A stretch of DNA of 64,000 bases from Winogradskyella wichelsiae (GTDB lineage Bacteria; Bacteroidota; Bacteroidia; Flavobacteriales; Flavobacteriaceae), in NCBI RefSeq assembly GCF_013403925.1, contig NZ_JABFDJ010000001.1, forward strand, positions 783,040 through 847,039, given 5' to 3'. Under the pieces are notes generated by a model, which saw nothing but the letters and a program-made list of their open reading frames with translations, searched no databases and had not been told where the DNA came from. The position numbers were made by a program, and so were the translations under genes. This document shows positions 24,604 to 34,815 of the stretch, in pieces; position 1 is the first letter of the stretch, and each line of letters begins with the position of its first letter.

Positions 24604-27033
24604 TTAAAGCGTATATTTTAAAGCTAAAATTAAATTTCGACCTGCAGCCGACAACCCAGAAGAATAAGGTCGGTAGCGCTGATCTGTAATATTCTCCAAA
24701 CTAGCGGTAAGACTAAGGTGCTTATCATACTGATATTGTGTTCGTAAATTTAAAGTGTGCCATGATGGTGCATAAGGATTACCATCTCCATCTAAAGCAT
24801 AGATATAATCCTTTTCCGTCTCAGATGGCGCCAATTCATTAAAACCCAATTCACTATTATAAACCATATAAGCATCAAACAATAACTGTTTTGTTTTCCA
24901 AATTAAATGCGTCCGACCAAAGTTTGGGGCAACATGACGTATAGGTTCTTCTATGCCATCATTATCTTCTGTACCACCAACAACATTATATTGTGATCGT
25001 AATTTTAAATCCTTATTAAAGTTAACCTCTAATCCTGCTTCAAAACCATAAATCCAAGCTTTAGAAGCATTCTGCATGGCCTGCACGGTACTTAATTCAC
25101 CATCATAAAGTAGTTCCGTTTCACCATTTAATTCGTAAGCTCTTCGTATTAAAGCATCATCTAGAAAAGTATAATAAGTGGCTAAATCTAAAATTATTTT
25201 GTTATTAAAATCGAGTTTTAAACCCAACTCTACACCATAAGCATATTCAGCTTTCAAATCTTTATTAGGCACAACCACAGCACCAGGTTCCGAATCAAAC
25301 ACCTTACCTACATCATCTATATTTGGAGCTCTAAAGGCCGTAGAAGCATTTAGTTTCCATTGCATGACAGTGTTAGGAAACCAAGTTACACCTGCCGTTC
25401 CTGTAAAGGCGCCTGTACTTAATTGCGCTTCATTAAACGGAAGATTTAAAAAGACATTGTTTGCCGTAAAGTTGGCTTTAGACCAAACTTGATTATAACG
25501 TAATCCCGATTGAAACACAAATTTAGTACTAGGCTTATACTTTAGACTGGTATAAGCTGCAAAGGACTGCCAAGTCGCACCATTAGGATACCGCGTAACA
25601 TCTAAAACACGAGTATCGGTGTCTATATTTTGTTCTTCACCGAAAGAGCCAACCTTATTATAAATATATTCTACACCGTAAAAAAGGGACGTCTTAGTGC
25701 CAAACCGCTTTTCTAAATCTAAATTAAAAGACACTGCATCAACGTTCTCTTCACGCACATTCCTTAAGCGAGATCCAAAATCACGATCCATTCTACTTTC
25801 TTTGAAATTTTGATAAGCCAAGGTAGTTTGAATCTTATCATACAAATTAGAATGACTACTTATTTTAGTAAGTTGAAAGTTACCCATAAACCATTGTTGA
25901 GGTCCGTAATTCCATTCGGCAGAACGTAATTGATCATCAGAGTAACGCAATAATCTATCGTATCTAGAAAAGTCTGACGTTGTAGAGTAATAGAGTCCTA
26001 AATCAAAATCTAAAGTATGAGCTGGTTTATACCTTATCTTCTGCATCAAATTAATTTGATTGTAACCTGTTGGGGTTTGTACATTAGAATTTGAATTGAT
26101 CCGTACCATATCTTCACCATTCTCTATTACCACATATTCTGGTCTTAAATAATCTTCTGGTCCGTTAGATCCCATTCGTAAATCACCAAAATCAGTGTAA
26201 CTCACACTACTTAAAAAGGCCCACTTATCATAACCAAGATTAAAATCTAAATGGCCTGTTTTTTCGTCATTGGCAGAAGCAAACCGGGTTAGGGCGTTGA
26301 CACTAAATTCTAATTCATTAGAATTAGCGAGTTGAGGTTTTTTAGTATAAAAGCTCATTACACCACCAATGGCATCACTTCCGTAAACCACAGAACCAGC
26401 ACCAAGTGTAACTTCGGTGTGGTCTAAAGCAAATGGATCTATTGCGATAACATTTTGAAGGTTTCCACCTCTAAAAATAGCATTGTTCATCCGAACTCCG
26501 TCCACCGTTATTAAAAGCCGATTGGTAGAAAAACCTCTAATCATAGGACTACCACCACCCATTTGACTTTTTTGAATATAGATATTTCCAGAGTTTTCTA
26601 AAACATCTGCACTCGTTTGTGGATTGGCTAATGCAATTGCCTCAGCTCCTATACTGACAATTGTTTGAGGAATATCTCGTTTATTTTGCTCAAACTTAGA
26701 GGCAGAAATAACGATTTTATCTAAGCTTTCTACGTTAAGCTTAAGGTAAATTATCGTGTTATTAGAAGCTATTTCAGTTTTTGTAAATTGTTGGTTTTCG
26801 TATAAAAAATCTTTTAAAAATATAATTTCATTACTATGGAAAATAGATAAGGAAGCTTTACCGTTTATATCGGTTACAACAACTTTACTTTGATCTAGAT
26901 TATACAAGGCAATACCAGGAATTGGAGAATGACTATCGACCTCTAAAACCGTTATATTTTGACCAAAAACGAACTGTAATGCAAAAAACAAAAAAAGACT
27001 ATAAGACGTTTTAAGTTGCACTTGTAAATTCAT
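24604..27033 (-). CDS. TonB-dependent receptor with N-terminal carboxypeptidase-like domain
   Basis: An 809-residue protein: signal peptide (about 1-24, FVFGQ), a carboxypeptidase D regulatory-like beta-sandwich (about 25-105, PGIALYNLDQSKVVVTDING), a plug domain (about 110-230, with GGGSPMIRGFSTNRLLITVD and GAGSVVYGSDAIGGVMSFYT), and a 22-stranded barrel ending in AAGRNLILALKYTL. The plug resembles the haemoglobin/haem receptor family (HmuR type); substrate is an inference from similarity and is not proved. It is downstream of recO with 29 bp between and could be cotranscribed with porZ-recO. Confidence 0.92.
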   Translation of the reverse strand: MNLQVQLKTSYSLFLFFALQFVFGQNITVLEVDSHSPIPGIALYNLDQSKVVVTDINGKASLSIFHSNEIIFLKDFLYENQQFTKTEIASNNTIIYLKLNVESLDKIVISASKFEQNKRDIPQTIVSIGAEAIALANPQTSADVLENSGNIYIQKSQMGGGSPMIRGFSTNRLLITVDGVRMNNAIFRGGNLQNVIAIDPFALDHTEVTLGAGSVVYGSDAIGGVMSFYTKKPQLANSNELEFSVNALTRFASANDEKTGHLDFNLGYDKWAFLSSVSYTDFGDLRMGSNGPEDYLRPEYVVIENGEDMVRINSNSNVQTPTGYNQINLMQKIRYKPAHTLDFDLGLYYSTTSDFSRYDRLLRYSDDQLRSAEWNYGPQQWFMGNFQLTKISSHSNLYDKIQTTLAYQNFKESRMDRDFGSRLRNVREENVDAVSFNLDLEKRFGTKTSLFYGVEYIYNKVGSFGEEQNIDTDTRVLDVTRYPNGATWQSFAAYTSLKYKPSTKFVFQSGLRYNQVWSKANFTANNVFLNLPFNEAQLSTGAFTGTAGVTWFPNTVMQWKLNASTAFRAPNIDDVGKVFDSEPGAVVVPNKDLKAEYAYGVELGLKLDFNNKIILDLATYYTFLDDALIRRAYELNGETELLYDGELSTVQAMQNASKAWIYGFEAGLEVNFNKDLKLRSQYNVVGGTEDNDGIEEPIRHVAPNFGRTHLIWKTKQLLFDAYMVYNSELGFNELAPSETEKDYIYALDGDGNPYAPSWHTLNLRTQYQYDKHLSLTASLENITDQRYRPYSSGLSAAGRNLILALKYTL

Positions 27034-27062
27034 AATTAGTATAAAATATGAGAGAAAATAAC

Positions 27063-27782
27063 CTAATGAAACACTTCATTAAGGATCTGAAGTGACTTAG
27101 GTTTTCTAAAACTCCCTAAATGTAATTCAAAATAATTCAACAATATATTTAAAAACTCTTGCCGTTGTGCCGCGTTGATTTCAACTGTATTTAAGGTATC
27201 AAAATTTGTGCCTAACAAACGTTTTAACAATGTTAAATTTTCACCAGAAAGCGAATAAATGCCATAATTAGAAGCTTCAAAAATCCCAGATTCTAAATTA
27301 AAATAAGGGTAGTCATTATTAATATTTTCGGGCTGAAACCCTAAATAACGTGTTAACTTTAAAAGAAATAAAATATGAAAATTAGAGAACTGATCTTCAT
27401 TATCTAAGTACTGCAGCGCCGTGCCTATAAAATGGAAGAGATCTTTATTTTTTTCTTCTTCCTTTAATACATTAGAAAGTATTTCGGATAAAAACAGCAC
27501 AATAGAGCTCTTATAGATATTAGTATGAAGGCTTTTGTAGATGTAATTAAATTTAACTTCTTTAATATAATGAAGCGATTGGTTGGGCTTGTAACTTTCT
27601 TCTATTTCAAGTTGAGACAAAACTTGATAATACACGGTTTTTGATAATCCTTTCTTTGATTTCAGAACCCCTCTTAGCAAATAGCTTACTACACCGCGTT
27701 GCTCCGTATAACACTTCACAATAAGATCGTGGTCTCTAAACTTTAATTTTGAAAGCACTATGCTATTATTTTTTGAAAGCAT
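27063..27782 (-). CDS. recO: DNA repair protein RecO
   Basis: A 239-residue protein of RecO length. The N-terminal OB fold reads IVLSKLKFRDHDLIVKCYTE, with YLLRGVLKSKKGLSKTVYYQ next to it, and the rest is helical (about 80-239). RecO loads RecA onto SSB-coated DNA with RecR in the RecFOR pathway. It starts 3 bp after the stop of porZ, which strongly implies cotranscription. The recO-porZ order is, as I recall, common in Bacteroidota. Confidence 0.93.
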   Translation of the reverse strand: MLSKNNSIVLSKLKFRDHDLIVKCYTEQRGVVSYLLRGVLKSKKGLSKTVYYQVLSQLEIEESYKPNQSLHYIKEVKFNYIYKSLHTNIYKSSIVLFLSEILSNVLKEEEKNKDLFHFIGTALQYLDNEDQFSNFHILFLLKLTRYLGFQPENINNDYPYFNLESGIFEASNYGIYSLSGENLTLLKRLLGTNFDTLNTVEINAAQRQEFLNILLNYFELHLGSFRKPKSLQILNEVFH

Positions 27783-27785
27783 ATT

Positions 27786-30170
27786 TTATCGTACTATAAG
27801 AACTTTAAGCACCTTGGTTTCAAATGAATCTAAATCTGAGATTAGAATGACATAAACACCTGTTCTTACCACATTATTACCAAGGTTTTTACCATTCCAA
27901 ATGGCTGTACCACCGTCTATGGCAAAATTATAATTTGCCCCCGAAGATCTTAAGTTAACATTAGACTGTGCTTCTGCTACCAAATTTCCTTCAATATCAG
28001 TAATTTTAATATTAACACGTTCTGTTAAACCACTAATCTTAACTCCTTTATTAATATCATTAAGATCATTGAAACCTAAAATATTATATTCTGGACGCAC
28101 AGGATTTGGATATACAAATGCATCCTCTAGCGAGTCACCAACTGCTGAACCACCTGCTTTGTAAGCAAGCAAACCTTTTGTTGTCGCTATGTAAACAATA
28201 CCGTTGTCTTGATCTACAGAAATATCATTAATTTGATTAGAAGGCAGTGGTGAGTTATCTTTTGTAAAATGATGAATCGTTGTTTGACCATCTGGTGAAA
28301 AATAGAAAATACCAGAGTCTAATGTTCCAATCCATTTATTGTTAGACCCATCTACTTTAATATCTGTAATGGTTTCTCCTTCTAATAATTCTTTAGCAAT
28401 GCCCTCTTCTAATATAATAATAGAATTTAGTGTTGGACTTACATTATCGTAAAACCCCGAGGTATTATAAAGCACTCGCAATCCATTTGTAGACCCTGTC
28501 CAGAGTTGACTATTATTGTCTAAAGCTAAACTTATAAAACGCGAATAGGGATCTACACCTTGTGATTCCGAATTAATATTACGTAACGGATCACTTGTTA
28601 TGGTTTCGTTATAAGCTATTAGTCCATTTGAGTAAGATCCAATCCATTTCGTTCCATTATTATCAATCTCCATATCAAAGAATCCTTCTTCAGAATCAGG
28701 CTGATCAATTAAATCTGAAAAATTATAAGAGCGCCAAGTTCCTGAATTTGGATCGTAAGATTTTAGAGGGCTTTCAATTCTACTTGTTATGGTCCATAAC
28801 AATCCAGAACTATCAAAATCAGTTGCAGAAACTCTTATATCAACATCATTTGGATTATCTGTTATCAAAGATTCCAATCCACTATTGGTTTGATTATATA
28901 ATATTGTCGGTTCAAAGTTATTTATTTCTAATAGTCCATTAAAAAATGAGCTTATAAAAACCTGATTTGAATTAAAAATATTTGGAGTAATCTCATTTAA
29001 TTCTACAGCACCAAAAAGACTATCAACGGGCAAATCATTCCAAACTTCATTATTTAAATAACTTATGCCTTTAGACGTTAAAGGGTAAGGATTTAAAACA
29101 CTTGTGTATTCACCGTAGGTAGCCCAAACGGTTTGTGTCGTTGCATTTAACTTATAGATTCCATTTTCTAATGGGCCGTTGGGTTTTATTTCGATGTATT
29201 CTGAAGCAACAGGAATAGTGTTATTTATAACTCCAAAATCAGTTGTACCAATATAAACTTCTTCATTTAGAACAACTGCTGAAGTAAACTCAGTATCAAA
29301 ATCTCCTGAAGGCTGAAAACTTTCGACCAACTGAATATCATCATCATAAACATAAACATTATCTAAAGTTGTATAGACTAAAAACGACTCTGAACTGTAA
29401 GCCCCTTGAGGTATTAATGGTAAAGTGAATAATGTACTTACCGAGGCACCATCTATTTCACGAACGGCTCTGTCACCTCGAGCGGTATATAATTTATTAT
29501 TTAATGCATTTATAGTATAATAATTTCCAGTTAAAACGGTTTCCCATTGCTGATAATCTATTAAATTAGGATTGCTTAAGTCAGCTTTTTTTAAACCATT
29601 ACCGTCAAAGCAGGCTGCATAAATTTCGTTATTTAAAATGGAAACTTGTTTCACTATAACCTGAGTCCCACCAGCTCCTATATAATATGTATCACCAAAC
29701 TCTAAACGCTGTAAGTCATAAATAGAAATCCCATAATCTGTAGAGATATAAATCAACCCTTCGTTTTCATAAAAATGATTAACGCGCTTATTAAGAGGGG
29801 TAATATTTTGCTTATCTAAAATATCTACAATAGATAATACCGAACCATCTTCTTCAGAATAAATTTCAATTAATCCTGTTTCATAACCTACTAATAAATA
29901 TTGATAATTTTCACTGTAATAAATAGCGCTAATTTGCTCTCCAGACAACCCTTCTACTGATGAAATAGTAATCAGTTCATGTGTTAATGTGTTATATTCA
30001 AAAATTGCATTTTCAGCCGCTGCAAATATTTTGTTTTCTCCAGTTGTAATAGCTACAATATTATTGTAAGAATAATGGCCTTGCCATAGGGCTGAATAAT
30101 CTTGACTATAACCTGACGCAGTTAAGCCAAAAACTATAATTAAAATTTTAAAAAAGGATTTAAACATCAA
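27786..30170 (-). CDS. porZ: PorZ-like type IX secretion protein (two-component-propeller type)
   Basis: A 794-residue protein with a signal peptide (about 1-22, FGLTASGYSQ), beta-propeller repeats throughout (recurring W(T/I)G(S/T)-type blades such as LWTGSTNGLRVLYNT and NKWIGTLDSGIFYF), and a C-terminal beta domain (about 690-794) with VYPNPVRPEYN and ending SFETKVLKVLIVR, which resembles the T9SS CTD fold. This matches PorZ (about 780 residues in Porphyromonas), a surface protein that delivers anionic LPS to the T9SS sortase. Position directly before recO supports the call. It lies near two T9SS cargo genes. Confidence 0.87.
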   Translation of the reverse strand: MMFKSFFKILIIVFGLTASGYSQDYSALWQGHYSYNNIVAITTGENKIFAAAENAIFEYNTLTHELITISSVEGLSGEQISAIYYSENYQYLLVGYETGLIEIYSEEDGSVLSIVDILDKQNITPLNKRVNHFYENEGLIYISTDYGISIYDLQRLEFGDTYYIGAGGTQVIVKQVSILNNEIYAACFDGNGLKKADLSNPNLIDYQQWETVLTGNYYTINALNNKLYTARGDRAVREIDGASVSTLFTLPLIPQGAYSSESFLVYTTLDNVYVYDDDIQLVESFQPSGDFDTEFTSAVVLNEEVYIGTTDFGVINNTIPVASEYIEIKPNGPLENGIYKLNATTQTVWATYGEYTSVLNPYPLTSKGISYLNNEVWNDLPVDSLFGAVELNEITPNIFNSNQVFISSFFNGLLEINNFEPTILYNQTNSGLESLITDNPNDVDIRVSATDFDSSGLLWTITSRIESPLKSYDPNSGTWRSYNFSDLIDQPDSEEGFFDMEIDNNGTKWIGSYSNGLIAYNETITSDPLRNINSESQGVDPYSRFISLALDNNSQLWTGSTNGLRVLYNTSGFYDNVSPTLNSIIILEEGIAKELLEGETITDIKVDGSNNKWIGTLDSGIFYFSPDGQTTIHHFTKDNSPLPSNQINDISVDQDNGIVYIATTKGLLAYKAGGSAVGDSLEDAFVYPNPVRPEYNILGFNDLNDINKGVKISGLTERVNIKITDIEGNLVAEAQSNVNLRSSGANYNFAIDGGTAIWNGKNLGNNVVRTGVYVILISDLDSFETKVLKVLIVR

Positions 30171-30239
30171 CTAATAAGGTTTGCTCAAAGATATTTAATA
30201 CTAACGATAATTTTAAGCTAATCATATATTATATCCTAA

Positions 30240-30269
30240 AAAAGCTTCTGTAACCAAACAGAAGCTTTT
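30240..30269. terminator. Hairpin terminator of gdhA
   Basis: Perfect 12-bp arms AAAAGCTTCTGT (30240-30251) and ACAGAAGCTTTT (30258-30269). It lies 25 bp past the stop of the minus-strand glutamate dehydrogenase gene. Confidence 0.75.
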
Positions 30270-30293
30270 AAAGTTATTATTCTATCAGTTTAA

Positions 30294-31637
<1,344 letters not shown>

Positions 31638-31896
31638 TTAACTATAATTTAATTTTGAAATTAGCTAATACATTGACCAGTTCTAAATATTAATCTATAT
31701 TTGGCAAAATATTAGGATATTTTATTTTAATATATTGTAGCGTCCTTATTGCTTTAAGAACAAGACAAATATCTATCTTATTATTTTTGATGCTATAAAG
31801 ATATTTATTCATTCTGAAACAAGATTAAATATTATTAAAAAATCAAAAAAAAGCACTCATTTAATTGAGTTTAATAGGTTGTCTGTCGAGTTTTTA

Positions 31897-31904
31897 TATA
31901 TTTG
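31897..31904 (+). promoter_or_regulatory. -7 box TATATTTG
   Basis: Exact TAnnTTTG, 29 bp before the ATG at 31934. The rest of the 296-bp gap between the two divergent genes holds nothing else that I can support. Confidence 0.55.
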
Positions 31905-31933
31905 CTCGGTAAGAGCTTCAATTTTAGAATTAC

Positions 31934-32725
31934 ATGACACTAAGAATAAAACAACTACTCTTTCCATTGATACTTTTATTATCAGTGCAACTGAGCTATT
32001 CGCAGATAGGCTTTTCTAGTGAAATTGGTATTATAGCTGGTCCTGTAGCTTACCAATCTGACTTTGGTGAACGTTCTGATTTCGATACAAATTCAGGTAA
32101 CGTTGGTTTTGGTATCGGTATTGTTTACTACATGAATTTTGACTATATCGCTAACTACAGTCGATCATTCAGAAATAGTTATTTTAGAGATCACTTTAAA
32201 GTACGTGCGGAATTATCTTGGAATAAAACAACACTTAATCATTACGGACAGTGGGCAGACAAGAATAGTGTTGCAGGTGAAAAATTAAGAACACATTCTG
32301 GAGAAGCTCAAAATTGGAATTTAGGTGCACAATTAGAATTTTACCCTATGAGTCTTAAATCTTTCTCATACGGACGTAGAGGTGGTGATAAATTTGCTCC
32401 TTTTATAAGTCTAGGTGCACAATATGTAGCATTTAATCCTAGTGTTACAACAACTTACGGAGACCAGAATATAAATAATGCAGATAATTTTTTCCCTAGT
32501 TGGGAACCTGGGTCTATAACAGACGAAAACGGATCTACACTTTCTATCGTAGGTAGTGTTGGTGTTAGATATAAACTGACTACACTTTCAGATTTAATGG
32601 TCGATTTTAGAATTCAAAGCTTTTTTGATGATAAAACAGATGGTTTAGATCATCAGTTAGCATCTAACAAAACGAATGATTGGCTCGTTTGGTTAAACTT
32701 TGGGTATATTATTTATTTAGACTAA
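31934..32725 (+). CDS. Outer-membrane beta-barrel protein (THC0290_0291-like)
   Basis: A 263-residue protein with a signal peptide (about 1-23, LLLSVQLSYSQ). The mature part starts IGFSSEIGIIAGPVAYQSDF and shows alternating strands through to the end (WLVWLNFGYIIYLD), as in barrel or surface proteins. It strongly resembles the flavobacterial family labelled THC0290_0291, whose function is not known; this is recalled, not searched. It is divergent from gdhA and is followed by a strong terminator at 32744-32777. Confidence 0.75.
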   Translation: MTLRIKQLLFPLILLLSVQLSYSQIGFSSEIGIIAGPVAYQSDFGERSDFDTNSGNVGFGIGIVYYMNFDYIANYSRSFRNSYFRDHFKVRAELSWNKTTLNHYGQWADKNSVAGEKLRTHSGEAQNWNLGAQLEFYPMSLKSFSYGRRGGDKFAPFISLGAQYVAFNPSVTTTYGDQNINNADNFFPSWEPGSITDENGSTLSIVGSVGVRYKLTTLSDLMVDFRIQSFFDDKTDGLDHQLASNKTNDWLVWLNFGYIIYLD

Positions 32726-32743
32726 AAGTTACTTTACAATATA

Positions 32744-32777
32744 AAAAAAAGCCAAATCATACGATTTGGCTTTTTTA
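32744..32777. terminator. Bidirectional terminator
   Basis: AAAAAAGCCAAATC and GATTTGGCTTTTTT are perfect arms around an ATAC loop. It separates the convergent genes at 31934 and 32801. Confidence 0.85.
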
Positions 32778-32800
32778 ATATTTATAAATTCATGTAGAAA

Positions 32801-33943
32801 TTAACTTCCTATAGCTTGCTTTAAATCACTAAGCAAATCGTCTTCATCTTCAATACCTACACTTAACCGAATCATAGAATCTACAATACCTAATTTTTCT
32901 CGTTCTTCTTTAGGAACACTAGCATGGGTCATACTTGCCGGATGCCCTGCTAAAGATTCTACACCACCTAAAGATTCAGCTAAAGTGAAAATTTTTAGGG
33001 TTTCAACAATTTTAATCGCTTCTTCGTAATTATTTCCTTTAGTTGTAAATGAAACCATACCTCCAAAATCTTTCATTTGTAATTTTGCTATATTATGGTT
33101 AGGATGATTTGTAAACCCTGGCCAATACACATTTTCTATCTTAGGATGATTCGCTAAATATTCGGCAACAGCTTTAGCGTTTTCACAATGACGTTGCATA
33201 CGGACATGTAAAGTTTTAATTCCTCTTAAAGCCAAAAAGGCATCTTGAGGTCCACAAATGGCACCACTTGCATTTTGAATAAAATATAAACGGCCTGCTA
33301 AATCTTTGTCCTTAACAATTAAAGCTCCCATAACCAAATCACTATGACCACCCAAATATTTGGTTGCAGAATGCATTACAATATCAGCACCCAAATCTAA
33401 AGGCTGTTGTAAGTATGGCGTAGCAAATGTATTATCTACAGCAAACCATACATTATGTTTTTTTGCAATTTTAGCAGTACCTTTAATATCTATAATATTT
33501 AACATTGGGTTGGTTGGCGTTTCTACCCAAATTAGTTTTGTATTCGTATTAATATAATCTTCAATAGCTTCAACGTTATCCATATTCACAAGATGAAATA
33601 CAATACCAAAATCTTCAAATATCTTAGTAAATAATCTATAGGTTCCTCCATATAAATCACTTGTAGAAATAACTTCATCTCCTGGTTTTAGCAATTTTAA
33701 AATCGCATCAATCGCTGCTAAACCCGATCCAAAAGCTAAACCATAAGTCCCATTTTCTATACTAGCCAAAGATTTCTCTAAAGCATGACGTGTAGGATTA
33801 CCAGAGCGTGCATATTCAAAACCTTTATGACCACCCGGTGTAGATTGCGCAAAAGTTGAAGTTTGATAAATTGGTGGCATAACGGAACCATAAGCTGCAT
33901 CTGGCTCTTGACCACCATGAATTGTTTTAGTATTAAATTTCAT
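32801..33943 (-). CDS. metB: Cystathionine gamma-synthase / trans-sulfuration PLP enzyme
   Basis: A 380-residue protein of the Cys/Met metabolism PLP family. The Schiff-base lysine is Lys195 in SATKYLGGHSD; PLP-phosphate contacts are visible in YARSGNPTRHALE and FGSGLAAIDA. The family includes cystathionine gamma-synthase (MetB), gamma-lyase and homocysteine-forming enzymes, and these cannot be separated with certainty by sequence alone; ICGPQDAFLALRGIKTLHVRM fits MetB and lyase alike. It is monocistronic. The 5' leader contains an uninterrupted (AG)8 tract. Confidence 0.87.
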   Translation of the reverse strand: MKFNTKTIHGGQEPDAAYGSVMPPIYQTSTFAQSTPGGHKGFEYARSGNPTRHALEKSLASIENGTYGLAFGSGLAAIDAILKLLKPGDEVISTSDLYGGTYRLFTKIFEDFGIVFHLVNMDNVEAIEDYINTNTKLIWVETPTNPMLNIIDIKGTAKIAKKHNVWFAVDNTFATPYLQQPLDLGADIVMHSATKYLGGHSDLVMGALIVKDKDLAGRLYFIQNASGAICGPQDAFLALRGIKTLHVRMQRHCENAKAVAEYLANHPKIENVYWPGFTNHPNHNIAKLQMKDFGGMVSFTTKGNNYEEAIKIVETLKIFTLAESLGGVESLAGHPASMTHASVPKEEREKLGIVDSMIRLSVGIEDEDDLLSDLKQAIGS

Positions 33944-33966
33944 AATTGTATGTTTTAAAAAAATGA

Positions 33967-33982
33967 CTCTCTCTCTCTCTCT
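33967..33982. repeat. (CT)8 microsatellite in the metB leader
   Basis: Eight perfect CT units on the plus strand (AG on the coding strand), 24-39 bases before the metB start codon. The purine-rich coding strand could influence ribosome binding, and copy number could vary by slippage. Confidence 0.7.
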
Positions 33983-34059
33983 TATGTATCCAGTTAAAAA
34001 AATAACGAATGAAGCATCACAAAACTAAAAGATAATTCGCTGTATTGAAAAGTATACAA

Positions 34060-34067
34060 TACCTTTA
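34060..34067 (+). promoter_or_regulatory. -7-like box TACCTTTA, candidate leaderless promoter
   Basis: It ends 4 bp before ATG 34072, so transcription would start near the codon itself. It also lies inside the frame that extends upstream to TTG 34045, arguing against that longer start. Confidence 0.35.
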
Positions 34068-34071
34068 TATC

Positions 34072-34815
34072 ATGTTTAACAAAAGAAAAATAACTTTGAA
34101 ACACATATTCCCATTTATAATCATTTTAGTACTTTTTAGTGCTTGTGATGAAGAAGTAAAACCGTTAGAGTTTAAAATTCACAATATTGATACAGCTTAT
34201 GAAGCTAATATCACTGTTGCTTTTGATGAAGCTAAAAAAAACAAAGAACTTAGTAAAACTATAAATAAAGCGATAGAAAATGCAATAGTTAAAACTGTAA
34301 ATTCATCGGAAAATGCTACAGATCTTGAAACTGTATTAACAAATTTTAATAATGAATATTTAAAATTTAAAACAGAATACCCTGAAGTATCCGAACCTAT
34401 TTGGGAATTGAACATTGAAACAGAGCTAACGTATCAGTCTGAGGATGCTATTACAATTGCTATTAGCACTTACGAGTTTAAAGGTGGCGCGCACGGTAAC
34501 GATCAAATAAAATTATTAAATCTTGACGCTAAAACTGGAAAAACATTAACAATTAATGATTTAATTAACGATATAAATGGTTTTAAAACGCTTGCTGAAT
34601 CTAAATTCATGGAGTCCATACAAGAGGATGATACCAGCACACCTGTAGAAAACATCTTTTTCGGAGAACCGTTTCAATTACCAGAAAATATAGGATTCAG
34701 TGAAGAAGGTTTAATCTTAATTTATAACGTGTATGAAGTTACTTCTTACGATTTAGGCTACACCGAATTTATGATTCCTTTTGAAAAAGCTGAATCGTTT
34801 TTAAAACTTCATTAA
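34072..34815 (+). CDS. DUF4163/DUF3298 lipoprotein (RsiV-like domain)
   Basis: About 247 residues from ATG 34072. A lipoprotein signal MFNKRKITLKHIFPFIIILV is followed by LFSACDEEV, with the lipobox Cys at about residue 23. The N-terminal part is DUF4163-like and residues about 130-247 contain the DUF3298 signature YEFKGGAHGND. The domain pair is known in the extracellular part of the anti-sigma factor RsiV, where it binds lysozyme; here it is a free lipoprotein, so only the fold is inferred. The 3' end overlaps the convergent antiporter gene by 4 bp. Confidence 0.82.
   Translation: MFNKRKITLKHIFPFIIILVLFSACDEEVKPLEFKIHNIDTAYEANITVAFDEAKKNKELSKTINKAIENAIVKTVNSSENATDLETVLTNFNNEYLKFKTEYPEVSEPIWELNIETELTYQSEDAITIAISTYEFKGGAHGNDQIKLLNLDAKTGKTLTINDLINDINGFKTLAESKFMESIQEDDTSTPVENIFFGEPFQLPENIGFSEEGLILIYNVYEVTSYDLGYTEFMIPFEKAESFLKLH

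Noticed and set aside
32801..33943. SAM riboswitch before the cystathionine gamma-synthase gene
   Set aside because: The leader contains only the AG tract and AT-rich sequence, without the conserved core of any SAM riboswitch.
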